From IMG/VR virus record IMGVR_UViG_3300002518_000003, positions 12,933 through 76,932 of that record: a stretch of 64,000 bases of DNA; one strand, given 5' to 3'. A program made the position numbers and the translations under genes. The notes beneath the pieces are model-generated. The model was given only the letters and a program-made list of their open reading frames with translations, did no database searches and was not told where the DNA came from. The stretch's first letter is position 1. Each line of letters starts with the position of its first letter. This document shows positions 44,365-51,997 of this stretch, one piece after another. Source of the DNA: a virus.

Positions 44365-46347
44365 TTATCCTATCACCGGGCTGAAGCGGAAGTTGCGGAC
44401 GGCGTCATCAAGACGAATGCCGACGGTCACAGACACACTCGTCGTGTAGGTGACGTCAGCGGCCGAAGGGTTCGATCCGGTGGTGACAGGCAGCAGCATG
44501 TACTCAGCGGCGCCGGCCAGCTTATAGTACGTCGTGAAGACCCCGCTTGCCGAACGGGTGATCTTGATAGAGTACCAGGTGTCGTCCGCCATTGCGGGGA
44601 CGGAGTCCCGCATCAGCTCGGTCAGGGCTCCGTTGTCGGATCGTTGCATCGTGAAAACGCTGGTGAAGTAGATCCGGTAGCCGAAATGTCCGACGTTCGT
44701 GATGAATCCCGGAATAGTGTCGATGAAGTTGACTGTGTAGGTGTTCCCCGGCTTCTTGAAGATGTCAAATTCCCACTGACCAAACGCCTGCGTGCTCGAC
44801 AAATACGTCGTTGCCCAGCCAGCTGTCGCTGTCAGTTGCTTGGACCCGCCATCGCTGTCGTCCACCCGCCACGTACCGATATCCCGACGCCAGCTGGTGT
44901 TCTCCAGGAAGTCGGCGGTCACGTTGTCGGCGCTGACCTCCCAGTCGTCCCCGAGGCCGTAGTGCGCCAGGAAGTTCTCGCCCTCGGTGTACAAGGCGGC
45001 GACCTCGGCGGGGGTGAGGATGTCAGAGTAGAGCCGCATGTCGGCCAAGGCCCCATCGAAGTCGTTGGAGGTGGCCGAGCCGTGACCCAGGAAGTTCAGA
45101 GCGAGGCCGGCATCGCTGTCGCGGGTGCCTGTTGGGGTGCTGTTCTCCGTGATCGGCCGGGAGACGCCGTTGATGTAGATGATGGGGTCGCTGCCGGGAG
45201 CAGGCCCGTCAGAGTCGTAGGTGATTGCGACGTGCGCCCATTCGCCAAAGGCGAACCCGTCCGTCGTGGTCTCCCAGTTGCCGTCGACCCCCGACCACGT
45301 CAGTCCGAACTGGATGTCCCCGAAGCCGGCGCTGACAGAGTTCTGGGTGACGATGAACCAGACGTTGCCCTTGCTGAATGCACGACCGTCGCCACCCTCT
45401 CCGGCACTTCGGCACTTCATCCAGAAGGCGGCGGTTCCACCCCCGTCCCAGATGTCCTGCACCGCTGCGAGGTCGGGGACCTGCATGCGATGGTCGAGGT
45501 TGCCGTGGCCCTCGATGGCATGACCGAACGGCCCTTTCGTGGCCAAGGGGTTGGTCCGTCCGCTGACCATGACAGCGTTGTTATCATTGCCGGAAAGGTC
45601 TCGAAGTTCGCCCGCCTGGATCTGACCGGTCCAATGCCCGACGAGGTTGTCCAAGGTGTTCACAGGCTGCGGAGGCAAGGCTCTCGTCGGAGTCTTGGTC
45701 ATCGCCGCCTCCCTGCGTTCCTCCTGGTACAGCTGGGACACCTGGGCAGGGGTCAGTTGAATATCCCAGACGGTGAAGTCGCCCGACAGCGCACCGTCAA
45801 GCCGGGAGTTGCCGACATTGTTGAAGGCCCCCAGAGCGATGAACCCTGTTGGGTCCATGTCCACGACCGCCGCTGCGGCGCTGCTCGCCTGCGTGCCATT
45901 GATGAACAACACGCAGTTGCCACCGGTGAGGTACGTGGCGACGACATGAAACCAGACGCCTGGGAGACCTCCAAACGGCACGACATCCACGGACACCCGC
46001 TGAACGTCGTCATGGAAGATGCGAAGCGTGGTCCCCCCGCCGGTCACCACGCAGAAGTTGTTTCCTCCGATCCCAAAGACATAGTCAGAGGTGGAGGCCC
46101 AGGGCAACCTCACCCAGCCCGAGACGCTGCCCTGCACGGCGTCGACGTTGGTGGACGCCACAAATGCCGTCTGCGACGCCGTGCCCCCGACGAACAGCGC
46201 CTTGCCCCTGATCGAGTTCATCCACTGCGGCGTGCCGGTGAACGCAAGGTCCGTGCTGTTGGGGCCGATGTCCTTGATCGTCCCCCGATGCAGCGGCACA
46301 CGCAGGACGATGTTGGCGGCGAGGGTCTCCTTGAGTGGGGCGGTCAT
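44365..46347 (-). CDS. Laminin-G/concanavalin A-like virion protein, 660 aa (GC-rich cassette)
   Basis: The start is placed at 46347 (MTAPLKETL) because ATG overlaps the upstream TGA as ATGA. A start at 46431 would overlap the previous gene by 88 bases. Two laminin-G-like domains are visible: one in the first ~220 residues (SVSGWVRLPW ... CVLFINGTQASS ... QLTPAQVSQLYQEE) and one in the middle (FWMKCRSAGEGG ... WAHVAITYDSDG ... PIIYINGVSRPIT ... LTPAEVAALYTEG). A C-terminal jelly-roll-like domain follows (WEVSADNV ... WYSIKITRS). These folds usually bind sugars. Base composition is much GC-richer than the neighbours, indicating recent acquisition. Confidence 0.8.
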   Translation of the reverse strand: MTAPLKETLAANIVLRVPLHRGTIKDIGPNSTDLAFTGTPQWMNSIRGKALFVGGTASQTAFVASTNVDAVQGSVSGWVRLPWASTSDYVFGIGGNNFCVVTGGGTTLRIFHDDVQRVSVDVVPFGGLPGVWFHVVATYLTGGNCVLFINGTQASSAAAAVVDMDPTGFIALGAFNNVGNSRLDGALSGDFTVWDIQLTPAQVSQLYQEERREAAMTKTPTRALPPQPVNTLDNLVGHWTGQIQAGELRDLSGNDNNAVMVSGRTNPLATKGPFGHAIEGHGNLDHRMQVPDLAAVQDIWDGGGTAAFWMKCRSAGEGGDGRAFSKGNVWFIVTQNSVSAGFGDIQFGLTWSGVDGNWETTTDGFAFGEWAHVAITYDSDGPAPGSDPIIYINGVSRPITENSTPTGTRDSDAGLALNFLGHGSATSNDFDGALADMRLYSDILTPAEVAALYTEGENFLAHYGLGDDWEVSADNVTADFLENTSWRRDIGTWRVDDSDGGSKQLTATAGWATTYLSSTQAFGQWEFDIFKKPGNTYTVNFIDTIPGFITNVGHFGYRIYFTSVFTMQRSDNGALTELMRDSVPAMADDTWYSIKITRSASGVFTTYYKLAGAAEYMLLPVTTGSNPSAADVTYTTSVSVTVGIRLDDAVRNFRFSPVIG

Positions 46348-47699
46348 ACCGACAACTCCCGGCGACCCCGACGGTACAAGTAATCTACCTGCAAGGGCGT
46401 CAGCTCGAAGTTGTAGAGGCGCAGATCCCAAAGATCGCCATCGAACGAATTGACATGACCACTCGTGTCGCCCAAGAACAGCGTGTTTGTGCTATCAGAG
46501 AGCCTCGTCCCGACCGGGGTCACGCCCTCCGTGAGGCCGTCTCCGACCGTCAGGGCCCTACCGTCGATGTAGAAGATCGGATCGTTTGTCGTGTCGTCGT
46601 TGTCGTACACGACGGCAATGTGGGTCCACTGGTTCAGGAAGATCTCCGGCACCGTGGTGTCCCAGGCGCCGGTTGCGCCGTCGAAGGCATACGTGAGCTG
46701 CAACTCCACAGCGTTGTCCGTCTCGGCCTTGACGAAGATCTGCCAATCGCTCTTGTGGCAGAGGTGCCCGAGGCTGTTCTCGCCGTCGCTCTCCACCCGC
46801 ACCCAGCAGGAAAAGGTGCCGCCGCCGTCGAATATGTCTGCGATGGCGGCTGCGAACCCGGCACCCAGGTAGTCCGTGCCCCCGTCGAAGTTCATCCCAT
46901 GCGGGACGCCCTGGGTCGGGAAGGTGGACGCTGTGGCCCCGTCGCCCAGCGTGACGGTCCCTCCCGCAGACCCCTTGTTGTCCGTGACCTGGGATCCGTT
47001 GTTGTAGTTCGTCTCCAGCGGCAGGTGGATGATGGCCTGTGCCGAATCGATCTCGCTGAACGTCGTGGCGGCGAACCTGTCAGCAACCTCGGCGGCGGTC
47101 AGGATGCGGTCGTAGAAATGCGTCTCGTGAATGGTGCCATCGAAGGTCCTGTCGTCAGCCGCTCTGTTCCCGATGTACAGGGGGTCGGCGGCGTCGGTGG
47201 ATCTGGTTCCGGTGGGAGTTCCGGCCTCGGACACGGTGATCGGCGCACCATCCAGATAGAAGATCGGGTCGTTGGCCGGATTGTCGCTGTCGTACGTGAT
47301 GACGAGATGGTGCAAGACGCCCAGGGTCAGGGCCCCTACAGCGGAGGCCCAGCTCCCGTTCGCCCCGCTCCAGTTCATGAGGAATCCAAAGCGGGTGAAG
47401 CCACCGGCCTCTCCAAATACAAACACAAAGACGGGGCCCTTGTCGTAGACCCTTCCAAAGCTGTCCTCACCATCAGAGGTGACGTTGAGGAGCACCTCCA
47501 CGGTGCCGCCTCCGTCGAAGATGTCGTCTATCGTCGAATGGGAGGGATAGCTGATGCTGCCGGAAGCGCCGTCGAAGATGGCCCCTCCGCCCACTATGGT
47601 TGTGTTGCCCGCAATGGTCCCGCTGTTCCTTGCGACAGAATCGTAGGAGTCGAAGAGCTCCCTGAACAGGATACCTTCTGCTGGGAGTCTTGGGTACAC
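46344..47699 (-). CDS. Laminin-G/concanavalin A-like virion protein, 451 aa, GTG start
   Basis: It starts with GTG at 47699, directly after the TAA of the preceding gene and with a strong site, AAGGAGAAGTAAGTG. Two laminin-G-like domains in tandem share repeated phrases: IFDGGGT with SDGEDSFGR / SDGENSLGH, NDPIFYLDGAPIT / NDPIFYIDGRALT, and TPTGTRSTD / TPVGTRLSD. They therefore arose by internal duplication and are also related to the middle domain of the following gene. The probable role is sugar binding on the virion surface. The coding sequence is strongly GC-rich with G/C third positions, unlike the rest of the operon. Confidence 0.8.
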   Translation of the reverse strand: MYPRLPAEGILFRELFDSYDSVARNSGTIAGNTTIVGGGAIFDGASGSISYPSHSTIDDIFDGGGTVEVLLNVTSDGEDSFGRVYDKGPVFVFVFGEAGGFTRFGFLMNWSGANGSWASAVGALTLGVLHHLVITYDSDNPANDPIFYLDGAPITVSEAGTPTGTRSTDAADPLYIGNRAADDRTFDGTIHETHFYDRILTAAEVADRFAATTFSEIDSAQAIIHLPLETNYNNGSQVTDNKGSAGGTVTLGDGATASTFPTQGVPHGMNFDGGTDYLGAGFAAAIADIFDGGGTFSCWVRVESDGENSLGHLCHKSDWQIFVKAETDNAVELQLTYAFDGATGAWDTTVPEIFLNQWTHIAVVYDNDDTTNDPIFYIDGRALTVGDGLTEGVTPVGTRLSDSTNTLFLGDTSGHVNSFDGDLWDLRLYNFELTPLQVDYLYRRGRRELSV

Positions 47700-47957
47700 T
47701 TACTTCTCCTTGGATAGCTCTCCAATGCGAGCCTGCATTGCACGATAGATTTCTTTTACCTGCGAAGAATGAAGACCTACTTCACGAGAGATCCTAAGAA
47801 GACCTCCGTTTGCAACAGGATCCCGAAGCAGATCAAGAGCTGCATTCACCTTTCCTTTTGTCAGGTTGGGAAGCTTTGGAGAGCTTGCTGATACTTCCTT
47901 CGACTTCAAGTCATCTAACTCTCTTAGCTCTAAAGCTTCTTTGATTGCTTTTGCCAT
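47700..47957 (-). CDS. Small helix-turn-helix-like protein, 85 aa
   Basis: The start is placed at 47957 (MAKAIKEALELREL), where AAGGAGAAAAGAATG is a strong ribosome site. A longer frame to 48044 would overlap the previous gene. The second half, LLRISREVGLHSSQVKEIYRAM, reads like a helix-turn-helix: helix, Gly turn, recognition helix. It may bind DNA, or it may be a small helical virion or assembly protein. A regulator inside a structural operon would be unusual. Confidence 0.6.
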   Translation of the reverse strand: MAKAIKEALELRELDDLKSKEVSASSPKLPNLTKGKVNAALDLLRDPVANGGLLRISREVGLHSSQVKEIYRAMQARIGELSKEK

Positions 47958-47967
47958 TCTTTTCTCC

Positions 47968-49302
47968 TTAATACAACTTCTTGAGGTACACTGCCCAATC
48001 ACCGGAGTTGCCGCCGGTGTTAGCGTCGATCCTAAGACGAACATACTTCACAGCACAGACGGTATCCATAATCCAAATAGCTGATGCCGAACCTGCGGCA
48101 GCTACAAGACTTGCAGCCCCAAACCAGTCGTTGGTCACATCGACATATGCACAGCTTGCTGCGGCGGTTCCGTCATCTTGAAGGGTCGCTTCAACAGTTG
48201 CGGTAACCGTACCTCCAGCGCAATTCAACTCAAGTTGAAGTCCAAAATTTCTAAACCCATCCATATCAAAGTAGTATCCAAAGTCTCCACCAGGAACTGC
48301 CCCTCCGCCATCTGCTGCATTGGTTACGTCGACAACAGTCTCCTCTACATGATGCTCTGAGAGCGGGTTGACTTCAAAGCTCTTGTTGGAGTCCGTTCCA
48401 GAGTCATACCCATCTGCTTGGGTAAGGACGTGACCTGCAGTGGATAGAGCGATAGCTCCTACGTCACCTGTGTCGAGGGTACGTGCTACAAGGTCATAGC
48501 GACCTCCAGAAAGAACAGGCGCACCAGAAGCCGCTGCATCCTCTGCTGCGGCTCCAAAGACACCACCTATGACACTGCCTCCTTGGGGAAGGCCAACGTT
48601 AGTTGCTAGTGTGACCCGAGGAACAGTTGTTCCGTCTGGACCAGTGCCTGCGGCAATGCCTGCCTGGCCTACGATAAGGTTGACCTTGGCCCTGTCAGAC
48701 TCATCCCAATCGTCCATGATCTCAACGGCAGTCTGGATGGCTGCAGTATCGGCTAGAATTGCAGTAGAGTTGTCCTCTACCACCGTAAGCGTTCCTGAGC
48801 CGTCTGTGACCAAACGCTCCCAGTCCGCACCGTTAGAACCATACATCTTGGAAATGACCAAGGTATCATTCGAAGCAAACGCAACGCTATCGTCGTCGTT
48901 CGTGTTGGCAAGAAGAACGTTGACAACCTCACCGCCCAAGGTGATCTTCAGGTCTCCTGCTGCGTTCGCTTGTGCAAGAATGGCATTGGCACCATCATCC
49001 AGGATGAGGGCGTTGCCACTCGTAACCATACCCGCACCCTCTACACCGACTACATTGTCCAATAGCTGAACAGCAGTTACGATGTTTCCTGTGTCTGTAT
49101 CGATTGTTCCTAAGACAAGCTCGATTGCAGCAGAGTTGTCTTCCAGTACATGTAAAGAACCTGCGCCTGAGACGATTGCTCTTACATCAGTCGTCGCGTT
49201 CTTGATCTCAACTGCGCCGATCTCAATATCAGAACCGACTTCTATATCAATTCGTCTTGGATCAATACCTAGCTTGGTTGGGATATTCTTTGAATCTGCC
49301 AT
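47968..49302 (-). CDS. Accessory virion structural protein, 444 aa
   Basis: The N-terminal half has repeating short segments with Asp-Thr-Gly turns (LGTIDTDTGNIVTAVQLLD and ADTAAIQTAVEIMDDWDESD). This pattern resembles a structural protein type I have seen in environmental tailed-phage genomes, with the phrase DWDESDRAKVN. The C-terminal ~150 residues look like a beta-sandwich (FRNFGLQLELNCAGGTVTAT ... VKYVRLRIDANTG), probably a sugar-binding-like or receptor-facing fold. It is located in the head-accessory block. The precise role is unknown. Confidence 0.65.
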   Translation of the reverse strand: MADSKNIPTKLGIDPRRIDIEVGSDIEIGAVEIKNATTDVRAIVSGAGSLHVLEDNSAAIELVLGTIDTDTGNIVTAVQLLDNVVGVEGAGMVTSGNALILDDGANAILAQANAAGDLKITLGGEVVNVLLANTNDDDSVAFASNDTLVISKMYGSNGADWERLVTDGSGTLTVVEDNSTAILADTAAIQTAVEIMDDWDESDRAKVNLIVGQAGIAAGTGPDGTTVPRVTLATNVGLPQGGSVIGGVFGAAAEDAAASGAPVLSGGRYDLVARTLDTGDVGAIALSTAGHVLTQADGYDSGTDSNKSFEVNPLSEHHVEETVVDVTNAADGGGAVPGGDFGYYFDMDGFRNFGLQLELNCAGGTVTATVEATLQDDGTAAASCAYVDVTNDWFGAASLVAAAGSASAIWIMDTVCAVKYVRLRIDANTGGNSGDWAVYLKKLY

Positions 49303-49305
49303 CTC

Positions 49306-49917
49306 TTATGCCTCCGGGTCCGGACTACCGGTCAGAGTGAAGTTGATGGGATCACTCTCAAGTCCACGATCTAGTCTTTGTACAACTATTGAGGCGACCT
49401 GATTATCGAACATCTGAGCACCCCTATATTCCTCATTGAGATTTAGGGTAGCTGTAATGGAAGTGTCCGCTACGGTGAGCACAGTTGCTGCAATTCTGTT
49501 GAGTCCGCCACCCCTTCTCTGAACAGAGCCCTTTTTGTAAGAGGGTCTGAACAACAGGTGGACCTGTATCTGAGGAACAAGGACTCCAAAGTTTGTCCCT
49601 GTCAATGTAAGAGCCACATTGCCGCCATTGATCTGTCCGGTAATCGGAGCTGTCACACTGATTACAGGAGGGTTCTCGATTCGCCAACCTGAAACTCTTA
49701 CGATATCGCCTGCGGCATTTCTATATGTATCTCGTCTGAAGAGACCACCGACGTTGAACTCTTGGCGCTCCCACTCTTCTACGACCTCAACCAAATCTGC
49801 GTTGAAGAAAGTAACCTCAGGGTTGTAACCCACTATTGGCATCTGTCCGTTCTGAGCTAGCAGAGCGCCTTGGTAAAGAACTGCATCCAAGGTGGTAGTT
49901 ACTGTTATGTCTGCCAT
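49306..49917 (-). CDS. Tagged virion protein with IPT/TIG-like domain, 203 aa
   Basis: It begins MADITVTTTLDAVLYQGALL, a near-perfect copy of the tag seen at 44354 and 9318. Residues ~80-195 form an IPT/TIG-like immunoglobulin domain: PVISVTAPITGQINGGNVAL, LTGTNFGV, later strands and TLTG near the end. It is the smallest tagged protein and therefore the simplest case for testing what the tag does. Its location among capsid-accessory genes suggests a head-surface component. Confidence 0.7.
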   Translation of the reverse strand: MADITVTTTLDAVLYQGALLAQNGQMPIVGYNPEVTFFNADLVEVVEEWERQEFNVGGLFRRDTYRNAAGDIVRVSGWRIENPPVISVTAPITGQINGGNVALTLTGTNFGVLVPQIQVHLLFRPSYKKGSVQRRGGGLNRIAATVLTVADTSITATLNLNEEYRGAQMFDNQVASIVVQRLDRGLESDPINFTLTGSPDPEA

Positions 49918-50502
49918 TTATAATGTCTCCATGAACTCTGTGAATTCTGATTCACCAAGCTCTTTGTTATTGTCCTTCGCCCAGGTCTCGAACTTAGTTA
50001 TAAGCTTGCCTGCGTCCATGGACTTCGTGGGCTCCTCAATCTCGATCTTTTCGAGTGTTGCCCACTTAGAGTCAACTCCTATATCACCAATAAACGGATC
50101 CTTAGGACTTATCATACCCTTTTTTAACGGGAGAAGCATTTGCAACAAAGGCCTCTTCCCTGGATGAGAAGAAGCCTTGATTGCTTTGATTAGATTGTCT
50201 ACAAGAGCGATCTGCTCTGGTTGGATGTTCTTGACGACCTGCTTACGAAACTTGGGAACAGAGAGCTCTAGATAACTCTGGATGGCTTCCTCTGATTCAC
50301 CTAGCTGACCAAGCCCAGAGCCATCCTCATTTGTGGCATCAGTTATGGTGCCAGCCTTGAGACTCATTGCAACTATTGCTTTCTCTTCCTCAGAGAGTTC
50401 ATCGAACTCTATATCTCGTAAGGGCTGAGATTTGTTAAGACACTCATCCCTCTCCCAACTTGGGAGACTCCACATAAAGCTCGATCCTAGTCTAATTCTC
50501 AT
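49918..50502 (-). CDS. Hypothetical head-region protein, 194 aa
   Basis: The start is placed at 50502 (MRIRLGSSFMW), preceded by AAAGGAGAATGGTATG. A start seven codons upstream would have its own ATG before this ribosome site. The protein is charged and helical, with a segment DELSEEEKAIVAMSLKAG and a Lys/Glu-rich C-terminus. No family was recognised. It could be a cytoplasmic assembly factor rather than a virion surface protein, since its composition differs from the Thr/Gly-rich neighbours. Confidence 0.6.
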   Translation of the reverse strand: MRIRLGSSFMWSLPSWERDECLNKSQPLRDIEFDELSEEEKAIVAMSLKAGTITDATNEDGSGLGQLGESEEAIQSYLELSVPKFRKQVVKNIQPEQIALVDNLIKAIKASSHPGKRPLLQMLLPLKKGMISPKDPFIGDIGVDSKWATLEKIEIEEPTKSMDAGKLITKFETWAKDNNKELGESEFTEFMETL

Positions 50503-50533
50503 ACCATTCTCCTTTACGGACATGGTATGTGTT

Positions 50534-50833
50534 CTAATCTCTTAGGTCAATTACAATGCCATCGAGAAAGACGCCGAGGTTATGGCTGCAGCTAAGTTCG
50601 CTACGGTTCCCAATGCTGTTGCAGCTATCAGGAACTGATTGTCTATAGGGGCTAGAGCCACCCCCCAAGAACTGCACTGTGTCTACTGTGACTGAATCTG
50701 ATACTTGTAAATTTTCAGTTAGAGCAAGGAAGCCTCTAGATACGGATCCAACGTCTTCTCCTGAATCCAGGATAACGTCAGAGCCGGCTCTAATAGAGAC
50801 ACCACCAACTACTCTAGTGACAATTGTACCCAT
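50534..50833 (-). CDS. Hypothetical small protein, 99 aa
   Basis: The start at 50833 (MGTIVTRVVGGVS) has a strong GGAGGAGGAGAGAATG ribosome site; a start nine codons upstream would bury it. The N-terminal half looks like beta strands with Val/Ser/Thr alternation. The C-terminal half holds two Cys (SCNSIGNRSELSCSHN), possibly a pair. No domain was recognised. It is the first of several accessory genes after the capsid gene group. Confidence 0.58.
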   Translation of the reverse strand: MGTIVTRVVGGVSIRAGSDVILDSGEDVGSVSRGFLALTENLQVSDSVTVDTVQFLGGGSSPYRQSVPDSCNSIGNRSELSCSHNLGVFLDGIVIDLRD

Positions 50834-50889
50834 TCTCTCCTCCTCCGAGAGAATAACCAAATTCTATAGTTCAGTCAATCCGTGTAATT

Positions 50890-51384
50890 TTATACCGCGA
50901 AGGTAAGTGGGATCAGCGCTGCTGGTCCTGCTTTTGATCCGGCCTGTACGCTTGCCGGTCTTACTTCGAGATAAACAGTCGCTCCTGTTCCTGTTGCAAC
51001 GTCTGTGACAGTCAGCGTGGCTGCTCCACCTGCGCTTGAGGTGAATACGACGCCAGGCTTTACGTTTGTCGAGACTGCTGACGCGCCACCACCGATTGTG
51101 ATAGTCCATACGCCAACGAGAGCTTCGAGACCAGCTGCATCGTAAACCTGTGCAAAGTACTGTGCTGCGTGAGCAGGGCCTGCCAGAGTCACGACTATAG
51201 CATCGCCACCCTCTGCAGCTGCACTGAGTGTAACAGGAGTGGAAAGCTCAGCAAGAGCTGCTTCCACCTGTGCTGCAACCATCGATGCTGCCGCATCAAG
51301 AATGTCTAATTGTGCTGCTTCTCCAGTGTCTGTTCCAGCGAGATCAAACGCTGCACCAGCAACCTTGGTAGTAATATCTGCCAT
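50890..51384 (-). CDS. Putative capsid-accessory Ig-like protein, 164 aa
   Basis: It begins MADITTKVAGAAFDLAGTDT: the first four residues match the tag family, but the TTTLDAVL core is missing. The C-terminal ~100 residues alternate strands with many Thr, Gly and Ala (VWTITIGGGASAVSTNVKPG ... ATLTVTDVATGTG), which fits an Ig-like sandwich. It is encoded two genes after the major capsid gene, a position often taken by decoration proteins. The ribosome site AGGAGCATAAACAATG supports the start. Confidence 0.6.
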   Translation of the reverse strand: MADITTKVAGAAFDLAGTDTGEAAQLDILDAAASMVAAQVEAALAELSTPVTLSAAAEGGDAIVVTLAGPAHAAQYFAQVYDAAGLEALVGVWTITIGGGASAVSTNVKPGVVFTSSAGGAATLTVTDVATGTGATVYLEVRPASVQAGSKAGPAALIPLTFAV

Positions 51385-51387
51385 TGT

Positions 51388-51954
51388 TTATGCTCCTGCG
51401 TCCCAATGAAGGACAAGGCTTCTCCAGTCGAAGATGCCCGCTGCGCCTGCATCGCCATCAACAGCCACCCTTACCAAGAGCGCTTCGTCAGCGTCAAAGT
51501 AATCTGCTGTCGTCAGAGTGAATAGCAGAGTATGCAATTCAGGATTGGCGGTATCCAACCCTCTCTCTGCTGCAAGGTCATGGGCTGCATCATATGCTCC
51601 CACGATTGCTGTAGAGGCTGCGACTACACCATTAGCAGGTGGTGTATACCTGAGAGGAAGAACAGTCACATTTTGAAGATCTGCAGTTCTTACCTCATAG
51701 TTGAGTTCCACACTTACCAACCTTAATCCCTTGCTTGTAGCGGCGTCTGATCCAAGTCTGGATCTTCCCTCCATTGGTGCGCAGATGACAAATTCTGTCA
51801 CTGCTGCATCAAGGCCTCTACGAAGACGGAATAGGTTCGCGACATCGTCGTAAGACTCAGTCCACACGCCTGAAATTCCGGACCAGTTTCCTGGCGGAAG
51901 AACAGTCTGTGACCATCCTCTATTTACAAGTGCTTCCTTGCTCCAATCTGGCAT
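51388..51954 (-). CDS. Putative capsid-accessory protein, 188 aa
   Basis: Beta-rich with Trp-containing N-terminus (NRGWSQTVLPPGNWSGISGV) and a C-terminal strand set (FDWRSLVLHWDAG). It follows the major capsid gene and precedes the Ig-like gene, so a decoration or head-stabilising role is plausible. No family motif was recognised. The start has GGAGATAACAATG. Confidence 0.6.
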   Translation of the reverse strand: MPDWSKEALVNRGWSQTVLPPGNWSGISGVWTESYDDVANLFRLRRGLDAAVTEFVICAPMEGRSRLGSDAATSKGLRLVSVELNYEVRTADLQNVTVLPLRYTPPANGVVAASTAIVGAYDAAHDLAAERGLDTANPELHTLLFTLTTADYFDADEALLVRVAVDGDAGAAGIFDWRSLVLHWDAGA

Positions 51955-51969
51955 TGTTATCTCCTATGT

Positions 51970-51988
51970 ACTAACCGATAAGGTCAGT
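51970..51988 (-). promoter_or_regulatory. Hairpin after the major capsid gene
   Basis: On the minus strand ACTGACC and GGTTAGT can pair (7 pairs, one G-U) around TTATC, shortly after the capsid stop codon and just before the next ribosome site. No T-tract follows, so it is not a typical terminator. A 3' mRNA-stabilising stem or processing site is possible. Confidence 0.35.
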
Positions 51989-51997
51989 GCGATGTTA

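Larger units (their letters stand above)
44365..47699 (-). other. GC-rich two-gene cassette (probable horizontal insertion)
   Basis: Composition changes within a few tens of bases at both gene ends and is visibly GC-rich throughout. Long open shadow frames appear on the other strand, as happens in GC-rich coding DNA. The boundaries coincide with the outer ends of the two laminin-G genes. No inverted repeats, integrase or transposase accompany it, so transfer by phage-phage recombination is more likely than transposition. Confidence 0.75.

Noticed and set aside
44644-46383. A long plus-strand open frame (579 codons) in the GC-rich cassette
   Set aside because: It mirrors the laminin-G gene on the minus strand. 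GC-rich coding sequence often opens the opposite strand, and its product is rich in Arg/Val/Asp with no domain.
46335-47717. A plus-strand open frame of 460 codons in the cassette
   Set aside because: It is the shadow of the second laminin-G gene, with low-complexity Val/Arg/Gly composition and no ribosome site.
50843-50879. Sigma70-like promoter TTGACT, 17 bases, TATTCT before the gene starting at 50833
   Set aside because: The predicted start of transcription would fall within the ribosome site, leaving no usable leader. A match this short is expected by chance in 64 kb.
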